The notes under the pieces were generated by a model that was given only the letters and a program-made list of their open reading frames with translations, had not been told where the DNA came from and did not search any database. From Actinomortierella ambigua (taxonomy: Eukaryota > Mortierellomycota > Mortierellomycetes > Mortierellales > Mortierellaceae), in assembly GCA_016098155.1 (NCBI GenBank), contig JAAAJB010000558.1, forward strand, positions 1 to 22,856: a stretch of DNA of 22,856 nucleotides, written 5' to 3'. Shown here one piece after another: positions 1 to 8,756 of the stretch. Each line of letters opens with the position of its first letter. The first letter of the stretch is position 1. The position numbers and the translations under genes are program-made.

Positions 1-657
1 TTCTCTCGGCAGCATGGCTCGAATGTTTGTTGTCTAGCGATAGTTGAGACGCGTCTTATGTACCACTCTCGCAAGGCTCTCTCTCCTTATTTGACCTGTG
101 TTACTGTCGCTGCACACCCACCCGCCCACCCACACTGACTCGCCCCTGCAGGGTCATGCAAACAAGAATGCCTATGCAATGGATGTCTGCTCTCGTCCCT
201 CATTCGCCACTTGCATCGCAACACGTTGACGTGCATTCGCCAGAAACAACAATCTCACGGGCCACGCTTGCTCTCCGCCGAGGTTCTGGCACCTACAGCA
301 ACCTGATTTACGCGACTCTAACCTTGTTGTGTCCTCCAACCAGCCAGACATGAAGCGAGTGGGCATCCCCCTCCACCTATGACGCTGGGGGAATGGACGA
401 ATACATTAAAAGACTGGAAGGTTCTGTACAAATTTGTGGAGCTACCTCTTCAAGAAGGGCTATCAGTCAGTGTTATGGGGTAGAAGGATGGTAATAAAAC
501 AAAGAAACATGGGGAAAGAAATAAAGAAAACAGAAAGAACCAAAGGTGCTCGCAGAGCACCCAAACACAAGACCACAGGGGAAAAAAAACAAGAAAGCGG
601 AGACTTCACCAAAAGTCAATCACCGAATAGGAGAAGAAAGGAAGGAATGAACACAGC
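1..657. other. Intergenic flank, no gene recognised
   Basis: No open reading frame here has plausible coding character; the short ones are random-looking. The stretch lies beyond the stop codon of the minus-strand NAB-like gene, so its right part probably holds that gene's 3' untranslated region. A purine-rich, A-rich segment lies at about 490-650. I see no tRNA-like or repeat structure. Confidence 0.6.
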
Positions 658-3103
658 TCACGCATTAAATGGGCGGAAGATGTCCTTCTGCTGCGACTGA
701 GAATGCTGTTGATCTCCCGATTGCTGTGATGACGGCTGCGACTGCTGGGATAGCGGCTTCTTCTTTCGTTGCGATGCTGTTTTTGGCTGAAAGGCAGCTG
801 AGGAGGCATCCTGATTCCTCCACTGCAGCGGTTTGGTGGTTTTGGAGTCCTTCACTCGTCCAGCGTTGCCGCCATCGCCTTTGCTACTCGGCGTCTGCGA
901 CAACGGAGTTTGGGATGAGCTAGGTGTGCCTGGTTGTTTTGCTTCGCCTGATTCTGACTTGGCCGACTGCGACAGCGGGATATTCTGGGATGATGGAGTG
1001 GATGGCTGTGCGATAACGGCCACGACATGTCCTTGACTTTTCGACTCTGTATCATCCTGTGGCACTCGCTGTACATCCGACGAAGAGGGTGCTCCCAACT
1101 CCTCGACATCTCCCTCCGCACCAGTCTCGTTGTCTGTCGTCTCATCCACCTTCAGTTTCTTCCGCTTCTCATACCACTGATGCTTACGCTCTTTGTTCTT
1201 GAGTGAACACAGCTCTTTAGACACTGCCAACCGCTCTTCCTGAACTTCCGCCAGCCGCTCACGTGTCACCCGAATGTCCTGGTGAGTGCTCTCATCCGTG
1301 GCTCCCGAGTTTGGTGATCGTTCCAGGCGCAGCAGTTTAGCCAAAAGTTCCTCGCGCTCTGCATTTTTGCGGTGCAGTTCCTCGCCCAAGTCGGCGATTT
1401 TCCGCAGGCGCGCCGATGCCGTCCGTGAAGCATTGGCGCCCCGTCGTGCCATGATCCGCTCCTTGGTCATCTTGTCGTCCTTCCGGTGGCTCGCTGCTGC
1501 CTCTGGCAGCTTGGACCTCGACTTTCCGCGTGCGTAACGGAAGCCCTCTGACAGCAGCTTCGCCTTGGCCTTTTCCATCAGGGTCATTTTGTTGCTAAGA
1601 AGTGCCGGATTCTCCAGCGCCAGGTCTTGAGCGGCCGTGTTCATCGCAGCCTCATAGTCGGTCAGCGGGCGCGTCGCCTTGCGCTTGCCATTGCCATAGA
1701 TGACAGCATGCTGTCTGATCGCTTCGCGTGTCAGGGGCTCCGTACCCTGCGAATGAGAGTACTCAAGCGAGGCGCTCTGTGCCATGCTGCTCCATGACGA
1801 CGTCGACACTGGGCTCATCGACGTGTGGTCATCCAAATTTGGCGAAGTTGCTCCGTTTTGGGGCGGTGGCGACTCTGTCTTTCTCCTCTTGAGGCTCGGT
1901 TGGGCATCGTACTAAGAACGGGGTTAGACAAAGAAATAAGTGGAAAAAAAAGGTTAGCCGACATAGAACCTGGCGGGGGGGGGGCTCAAAGACTCGGCGC
2001 ATGCTGTTCTCCTTCTAATCCATCCAGGAGAGTGCATGTTAGCTTTCCCTCTTTTTTTTTTTTTGGAGGGCAGGATGAACACAAGAAAAAAAAACACCTA
2101 CTCTGACACTATTATACCGTTGGGCAGCTCGGTCGCTCTCTGCAGCTCGATCACCAGCTCCTGATTGATGATATCTGCCAGCAAGGACATCAGCCGGAGT
2201 AGGCAGCTCCGAGCGGCCCGAGTTGTTGGGTTGACTGGCATTCTGTGAAGGAGGCAGCATGGAGGTGTTGGGCTGCGATGATGGCTGACGATAGAGAGGA
2301 GGGTAATGCCGTACCCGCTGCGACAGTGACTGAGAATTGCTCTGAGAGTGTTGTGAGTTTTGTGACACCTGCGAGGGCTGAGACAGTGATGGTGGTGGTG
2401 GTGCAGGTGGGTGCTGTGAGAAGAGCTGCGAAGCAGAGAGCTCAAGTCGACTGGGAGGGTTTGGGTGCATGAACGACCCTTGCGAGCTCTCAAAGTGCAT
2501 GGAACCCATGCGACTGCGCTCGCGGAGATCCTTAATGCCACGCTTGAAGAGGAGTTCGTGGAAAGGCTTCATAGACACGGACCCTGTCAGCTCCTTGAGG
2601 TCACCATCGTCAAACTCGAGCATCTGTGGTAAGGCATCCTCCGTCGCACCAGCATCAATGAACGACTGGAGGTACTGGGACAGGTTGCAGTTTTCGAGGA
2701 ATGCTGGCAGAGTGGGTATATCGTTGAATTGGACGAAATTGCTCGTGTGGCGACGCAGTGGCTCCGGAACAGGAAAGGAGTGTTGTTTCCGAGTTGGTGA
2801 AGCAAGAGAGCTATGCGCGCCCGGTGCAAGTGGGTTGCCCATGACCACGTCCTGATCCTGCACAGGGGTCGGGGCGTTGGAGTTTGGTGGCAACACTGTG
2901 GCCGTTTGAGGGGCCGCAAGACCGATAGTCTCTCCTTTGGTTCGCAACAGTGCCGTTGGCTGAGCAGAGTCCGAATCCTCCCCGTCAGATGGCAGAATGG
3001 GGGAGTGGGCACTGGCATCGGCATCCTCAGGGATTGCTGGGCCATCACGCTTGGTCAATGTGTTGACCGTGAGCACAGAGGCACCAGGATCGGTGGAGGT
3101 CAT
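658..3103 (-). CDS. SAM-domain protein resembling NAB-type transcriptional corepressors (NCD1 plus NCD2-like blocks)
   Basis: At least two exons: 3103-2102 and 1911-658, phase 0, donor GTAGGT, acceptor TTCTTAG; about 751 aa in this simplest model. Residues about 129-195 form a SAM-like domain (NLSQY, FIDAG, then MKPFH) whose pattern matches NAB conserved domain 1 (NL.xY..FI.xG, M..KP.H). Residues about 394-469 match NCD2 of animal NAB1/NAB2: IRQHAVIYG, LTDYE, N.AA, ALL and a closing SRSK correspond to IRKYSAIYG, LTLHE, N.AA, ALL and TKSK. A KRRK nuclear-localisation-like cluster opens exon 2, a charged coiled coil follows the NCD2-like block, and the C-terminus is Q/S-rich (SQQSQPSSQQ). Low-complexity Q/S/P linkers join the domains. 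The last ~25 codons of exon 1 look non-coding in this frame (see findings), so the junction may differ. Known: NAB proteins repress EGR factors in animals. A nuclear corepressor role here is inference. Confidence 0.7.
2102..2235 (-). other. Uncertain exon junction or frame switch in the NAB-like gene
   Basis: From about 2175 down to 2102 the reading frame used for exon 1 has few G/C third positions, whereas the frame one base over has mostly G/C third positions and encodes a helix-like segment (INQELVIELQRATELPNG). A 61-nt intron at 2235-2175 would move into that frame: it has a good CTGAT branch-like motif and a pyrimidine-rich ..GGCAG acceptor, but a poor GTCAAC donor. Exit into exon 2 would then need either a GTGTCA donor (phase 0) or the acceptor CCGAG before 1894. 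A single-base indel is the alternative. Confidence 0.4.
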
Positions 3104-3763
3104 TTCAGGTGTCTTGACAGGGTACGGTGTGTCTGTCTACCAACGAGAATCAGCAGCAACAAACTCGTGAGTTGCTGGGAACGGGGGTGGGGTGGGGCGT
3201 CAGTTGGCGTCCAATTAGTCATCGTTGGAGGAGAATTGAGCGTCTTACTGAGTTGGGGTCTCTACAAAATAAAAATGCGTCCAACGGTTCCTGTGCAGCG
3301 GACGAAGAATGAAGAAGCGCAGCAATACGAAAACTGCGCCTGGAGAAGGAGCCAAGAGAAGGGGCGCTGGCGCATGCAAGAGTGCCGTGTATATGTATGT
3401 TGTCTGTGAAGAGTGGGAAAGCGATGTTAAAGTGGGCAGGAGAAGGGGAGGGGGGAAAGGGAAAAGAGCGGGGTGAGAGGAACAGAGAGAGTCGAAAGAA
3501 AAAAATCTGCGCGGTCCAAAAAAGGAAATGGGATTGGTCAACTCAGAATCCCTCGTACTCTTCACTTGCAACCATGCATTGGTCTCCCCTCCCCCACAGC
3601 CCTGTAAGCCCACCCACCTACAAACCCAGTGGCCAACTAGGCCATAAGTGTGTCTGATTTTCTTTTTTTTTTCATTTTTAAAAAGGTAATGTACATTTTT
3701 GTCGAAAAGAATCATGGCTGCTCTGTACCTGGCCTTCATATTTTCATCTGACGGGTCTAACAG
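3104..3763. promoter_or_regulatory. Upstream region of the NAB-like gene, also the 3' flank of RPB3
   Basis: This 660-bp stretch separates two minus-strand genes, so it must hold the RPB3 3' end and the promoter and leader of the NAB-like gene. The plus strand is strongly purine-rich at about 3410-3515, which reads as a long CT tract toward the NAB-like start codon, a common feature of fungal promoters. No protein-coding exon or RNA gene is recognised in it. Confidence 0.45.
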
Positions 3764-5080
3764 CTAATATCCCCACCGCTGAGCCTCTCCTGTCACCTCA
3801 TCGTCCAGCTTGATCTGCAAGCCTCCTAGCTTGTCTTGCATGATCGTCATGGCCCGCAAGACTACGTCTTCAGGCTTCATACACCCAGACGTCTCGAGTT
3901 CCATGTAGTACTTCTCCGGCTTGGCGTTGTAGTCGAATGGCTCATTGGGGTCTGGGGGCGTCTCCTCCTGCGCGTTTGGCGACACGAACCACTCAGACTC
4001 AACGCTCTCCTCGATCCAATAGTGCGAGTGTCGAAGTTTGTTGTAAGGGTCGTACTCAAAGGCCACACCGTACACAGGGCTCCATTTGGCATGCTCCTTT
4101 GCCACACCCTTCTTGGCAATACACTTGAGCTTGAGCTCTTGGCCCGGTCGCATCTTAACAATCAGGATAGGGTGTGCTTTGTCTATTCATGAACAAACAC
4201 AAGAGGCATTGAATTAATCAGCCTGATTGACCACAATGCGAAAAAAAAAAAAACACCTCAATCCCACCCTGATACAAAAAATGAGGTCTTACCATCAGTT
4301 ACAGGTTTGACGCTCTCATCGCTGCTGATCAGATCTATGCTAGTGACGTGCCGTGTCTTGTCGATCGTTGCGTCGTTCATCTCGTCAATGTCGACGTTCA
4401 CCTTGACATGCAGCGTCAGTTCCACGGAGCAGTTGGGACAGTACAGAGTACATGTGCAATCCTAAACGGTTTGGTATCAAAACGTACAGTAAGTTATCAA
4501 CACTATCGAGGGAGGGCATTCAAAGAGAATGCGACGCCGGTCAAGTTTGCGGACGCCTCTCCTACCCGAGTGTACTGGATCCGATCAACGTCAAAGCTTG
4601 TAAGAGGGATCATTCCAAGTCGATGTGCAATAAACTCGTCTGTTAGAACGGTGGTGTTTGACTCAATCTCCACCATGTCAATTGCTAGATGTAGAGACAA
4701 AAAAAGAAAAGAAGAGATAGAAAGGGTATAGGTCAGTCAGTGTATTGGTAAATACAATAGGGGACTCGTCCTCAAGCCAAGGCGTTGAAATCGACTCCAG
4801 AGCTCTTGCATGGATCACCTACCCATAGTAGGCACTTCTGCAATCATGACACGTCGGAGAGCATTAGCAACACTACAGAGTGTCGAAGAACAAAAGAGTA
4901 TTGAGGCATACGGTGGTGTTGAGTAAGTACTACAAGGCCATCAGGGCATGCGACAGAATAAATGTGCATTATTGATCAGAAGGCATACCTAAGGTCGCAA
5001 TTGCTCAGGACGAACTTCATGCTGTCTTTCTTCAACGAGCGAATGGACACCTCCGGACCCCCGGCATTGAACATATCCAT
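3764..5080 (-). CDS. RPB3: RNA polymerase II third-largest subunit RPB3
   Basis: Five exons: 5080-4989, 4872-4823, 4684-4566, 4461-4293 and 4182-3764, giving 282 aa (human POLR2C has 275). RPB3 pairs with RPB11 as the alpha-like heterodimer that starts assembly of Pol II in the nucleus. Visible family marks are the alpha motif [16 protein letters not shown] (from residue 31), then [11 protein letters not shown], the zinc-binding loop with Cys89, Cys91, Cys95 and Cys98 in [14 protein letters not shown], and the conserved GQELKLKC and [15 protein letters not shown] blocks. All splice junctions restore the expected family sequence: donors GTATGC, GTAGGT, GTAGGA, GTAAGA; acceptors TGTAG, TCTAG, TTTAG, ATAG. 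The start is the first Met of [10 protein letters not shown]; the upstream in-frame extension is unlike the family. It is divergent from NAA10. Identity is near certain. Confidence 0.95.
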
Positions 5081-5273
5081 CCTGACAAATGTAGTTGGTT
5101 GCAATGTGAAGCAAAGAAATGAGGGAACAACCGATGCTTTATACACTGCAGGGGAGCGGAATTGCGGCAATATTACGTTTCAAGGGCGCCCGTCAAGTTG
5201 ACTTGGTTCCTGTCAACCCTCGAACCTGATCTCTTTGACCCCACTCGACGCATTGCAGAACAGAAGCAGGAAT
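5081..5273. promoter_or_regulatory. Bidirectional promoter region between RPB3 and NAA10
   Basis: Only 193 bp separate the RPB3 start codon (minus) from the NAA10 start codon (plus), so both promoters and both leaders must fit here or overlap the opposite gene. I see no clear TATA box in the NAA10 direction. The gap holds no coding exon. Confidence 0.65.
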
Positions 5274-6322
5274 ATGAACATTCGTGAAGCAACAGTATGA
5301 CAAACACCCTCTTCCCCTTCATGGAAGCCGTGGTTATAGACAATCGACATTACTCTTGTCGCTAGTGCAATGGAAAGAACAGGGACTCAACAAACCACGT
5401 CTACACTGCCTCAACCTTTGGTTTGGCTTCACTTTCTTATTCTTCTCCGCATAGCTCGATGATATGATTGCGATGCAGAACTGCAATCTGCACAATCTGC
5501 CAGAGAACTATCAGATGAAATACTGTATGTCGAATGACTGGTGCCACTTTTCAGGTTGACCGGAACGGTTGATGAACTAGGCTCACTCAGAAGCATGTAT
5601 TCACTTGTCCCGATAGACTTTTACCATGCACTGACATGGCCACAACTGTCGTATGTCGCTGAGGATGAGAAGGGTCGCATCGTTGGATATGTTCTCGCCA
5701 AACTGTAGGTGTCGTTTAGTATGCTTTATGGCCACTCCCTCTCTCTCTCTCAATTGTTGGAAACACCTGGCGATCATAGTCACTGATGATGGATTCTTTT
5801 ATTGCTATTATTCCGTATCTTCAGCGAGGAAGACCCTTCAGTAGAACCTCATGGACACATCACATCACTCTCCGTCATGCGCAACTATCGTCGTCTCGGT
5901 ATTGCTGAGAAGCTGATGACCGCGTCTCGTAAGTGTTCTGACCAACTCTCTCCCGGAGAGACGACCCACTTTCACGAAGAACGTTTCTCACCGACATTCT
6001 TGTTTCTCCGTGTTTTCCTCATCCATATGGTAGAAAAAGCAATGGTCGAGGTCTTTGGGTGCAAGTATGTGTCGCTGCATGTCCGCAAGAGCAACCGCGC
6101 TGCTCTGCAGCTGTACAGGGACACACTCAAGTTCAAGTAAGTCGCTGAAATTGCCTAGAGTGCGTTGTTAGGTTGCGATCCGTAAGAAGGCTGTTTCCGA
6201 ATACTGATCTATATTTACTCTCCTATTTTCAACACTCTCATCAACCAAGTGTGCAAGACATCGAGAAGAAGTATTATGCCGATGGCGAGGATGCCTATGC
6301 TTGCCGTAAAACACTCCAATAA
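5274..6322 (+). CDS. NAA10: NatA catalytic subunit, N-alpha-acetyltransferase (ARD1/NAA10)
   Basis: Six exons: 5274-5294, 5455-5524, 5617-5704, 5825-5928, 6034-6136 and 6250-6322, giving 152 aa. The enzyme moves acetyl from acetyl-CoA to the N-terminus of nascent chains after Met removal (Ser, Ala, Thr and similar), working on ribosomes with the NAA15 scaffold. It is a single GNAT domain. The start MNIREAT, then [31 protein letters not shown] and the acetyl-CoA loop R82-R-L-G-I-A87 fit the family at the same residue numbers as human NAA10, followed by [15 protein letters not shown] and [11 protein letters not shown]. The protein stops soon after this block, so it lacks the long acidic tail of the human enzyme (235 aa) and is shorter than the fission yeast one. 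All donors and acceptors are GT..AG. The first exon codes only seven residues. GWT1 follows 106 bp downstream on the same strand. Confidence 0.95.
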
Positions 6323-6375
6323 AATCACGAAATCTGTGAAAACTTTGAGCACTCAGCTCAGCTATTCAAGTCCCT

Positions 6376-6384
6376 TATATAAAA
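6376..6384 (+). promoter_or_regulatory. TATA box of GWT1
   Basis: TATATAAAA lies 45-53 nt before the GWT1 start codon and 54 nt after the NAA10 stop. In this short gap it is the obvious core promoter element, implying that GWT1 is transcribed separately from NAA10. The closeness to the ATG implies a very short leader. Confidence 0.6.
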
Positions 6385-6428
6385 TTTCCCCATTCTGCCG
6401 CTGAGCCTCGTTTAAACACTCGCACATC

Positions 6429-8687
6429 ATGGGAGACCCAGCATCGGATGCCGCTGCCTACAAGGCAGCAAAAGAAGCATGGGTCACTGGCCATACTGGA
6501 GGATCGATGATGGAGGTCACCATCGTTACCGCCTCGTCCTTGACCTCATTCATCCTCTGGGCCTACACCCAAAAGTACCTCGCCTCATCACCCAGCAATG
6601 GACTCATGCGGGCGGCCTCAAAACGCGCCAAACGACAAATCCGCTTTGGCATCTACTCATTTATTGTCGACTTTCTCACTCTGATTGTGCCACCGCTACT
6701 GAGTATTACCTTGTTCGCCGATCACCCATACTATTGGGCTGCCACGATCCTATTTGCTGCGATTTTGATCCGCCACCTCCTGGGGCCAAGTGACGACCTA
6801 ATCCTCAAGAAGGACCGCAAACAGTTCAAGTGGAGAGACTCGGATGATGAACTGTCGATGAGCGACGACGAAGAAAGCGATGCAAAGAAGGAGTCTGTAG
6901 TAGGATCAACCACAGCGACTGATCTAGATGCACAGGATCAAGAGGGCATTCGGCGACGCAATACCCACGCGTCCGTGGAGTTTGATGGCGCCACCACCGG
7001 CGTCGATGCTTCGATGGATCCGGCTGACGATGGTGGAGGCAGCCGCAAAGACTCTGGACCCACCAAGCCTCCTGTACAACGTCACAAGATCTTCTTGAGC
7101 GCCTATCGTGCTGGCATGATGCTGCTCACCTGCATTGCCATCCTTGCAGTTGATTTCCCAGTCTTCCCTAGACGATTCAGCAAAGTCGAGGTGTATGGAT
7201 CATCACTGGTACGGCGTTTAACAATACTGACATAATATGTTTTTTCTCTCCGTTGTTTCAGTTTACTCCGTTAACTGTACTTACTCGTCTATTTATGCTA
7301 TTCTTCGCAAACTAGATGGATCTTGGTGTTGGATCGTTTGTCTTTTCATCAGGAGTGGTGTCGGCTCGTGGCTATCTCAAGAAGGAGAAGCTTCCTTTCA
7401 CATCCCAGATGTGGATGGCAATTCGTACTTCGATTCCTCTCTTGATACTCGGGTTTGCACGTCTGGTTGCCACCAAAGGAGTGGAGTACCAGGTAGGGCA
7501 AGCGGAAAAGACAATTGTCGTACTGTTATTTTGTAATACAGTTGATTCAATCAACAAAGCCGTTGACATTTCTGTATATATTTTATATCCATTAGGAACA
7601 TGTCACCGAGTATGGAATGCATTGGAACTTTTTCTTCACGCTGGGCTTCTTACCAATCTTTGTGACCCTGTTCAGAAGCCTTGCGGACCATGTCAGATTC
7701 TCCGTGGTTGGCATTTCCATTGCTTGTTGTAAGTTTTTGCGAGGGCGGGCGACATACGACTATGGGGGATGGTATTTGGAGAGTGTTTTGTTTTATATAT
7801 ACCAACCTCACCTTTTACTTCTTGCTTCAAATCTACAGTGTACCAAATATTCCTCTACTATGGACTGGAGGACTACATTCAGAATGCGCCTCGAGTGGAC
7901 CTGATCAGCATGAACAAGGAGGGCATTTTCAGCTTTGCTGGCTATCTGTCTATCTTCCTGATGGGTATTGATGTTGGTCTGTACGTCCTTCCCAACGACC
8001 CTTACTTCTTCTCGAAGCGTAAGATTACCAACAAGAAGCCGAAGAAGGGCAAGCTGGCCATGATTCTCGTTAGCCTCCTCTTCTTGCTCTCCATGGGCTT
8101 TTTGATCAGCTACGGTATTCTTCGCATCCCCGTCTCTCGCCAAATGGTGCGTATGGCCTATTTGAATGATACTGGAAGAACGATCATCCATCCTCGCAAT
8201 GAAATAATCTAACTATGATATTCGTGATACTTTGGCGGACTATACCTCTGTCCCTTAACCCCGACAAACAACAACGCTTTTTTAGGCCAACCTGTCATAC
8301 TTCTTCTGGGTGATCACGTTCAACACCGGCTTTATCCTGGCGTTTCTACTAGTTGAGATTAATCTCACCAAGGACGAGCCCTCGGCGGCCGCCATTGCGC
8401 GCGCAGAAGCCAAGGCGTCGTTATCAACATCAACCGATAAGCGCCAACGGCTGCAGTCGACCGTCCGCCTGCCCCCGCTAACCTGCCCCCCTTTGCTCGA
8501 AGCCATCAATCGCAACGGATTGGCGATCTTTTTAGTCGCCAATATCATGACAGGCCTCGTCAATTTGTCGATGAAGACGCTCTACGCGCCCAACGTGCAA
8601 GCTGTTGCTATTCTGACTGTCTATACCCTCATTATCTCTGTAGTTGCATGGGTGTGGCAGATTATGGGATGGAGATTGAAGTTGTAG
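6429..8687 (+). CDS. GWT1: GPI-anchor inositol acyltransferase GWT1/PIG-W
   Basis: Five exons: 6429-7208, 7316-7492, 7596-7728, 7839-8146 and 8286-8687, giving 599 aa (budding yeast Gwt1 is about 490). The enzyme acylates the inositol of GlcN-PI in the ER, an early step of GPI-anchor synthesis. It is a polytopic membrane protein with many hydrophobic segments. Diagnostic blocks are [36 protein letters not shown], then across the first junction [18 protein letters not shown], and later [26 protein letters not shown] and [11 protein letters not shown]. The extra length comes mainly from an acidic, Ser-rich hydrophilic insert at residues about 135-220 between the first membrane segments and the conserved AYRAG block. 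The start is the only Met before the first conserved segment. Splice sites are canonical. It converges on the BEM1-like gene, 69 bp between stops. Identity is near certain. Confidence 0.95.
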
Positions 8688-8756
8688 CTTTTTTCCTCAT
8701 AAACCATAGTAGCTTTTTTTCTGGAATTATTTATTTTCTCATTTTCAATGCCAAAG

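Noticed and set aside
434..700. Plus-strand Lys/Arg-rich 88-codon frame at the left edge
   Set aside because: Product of an A/G-rich 3' flank, overlapping the well-supported end of the NAB-like gene on the other strand.
5705..5824. Possible C/D-box snoRNA in NAA10 intron 3 (a TGATGA word is present)
   Set aside because: No D box (CTGA) at a suitable distance and no terminal stem; also no convincing snoRNA in SEC61 intron 1.
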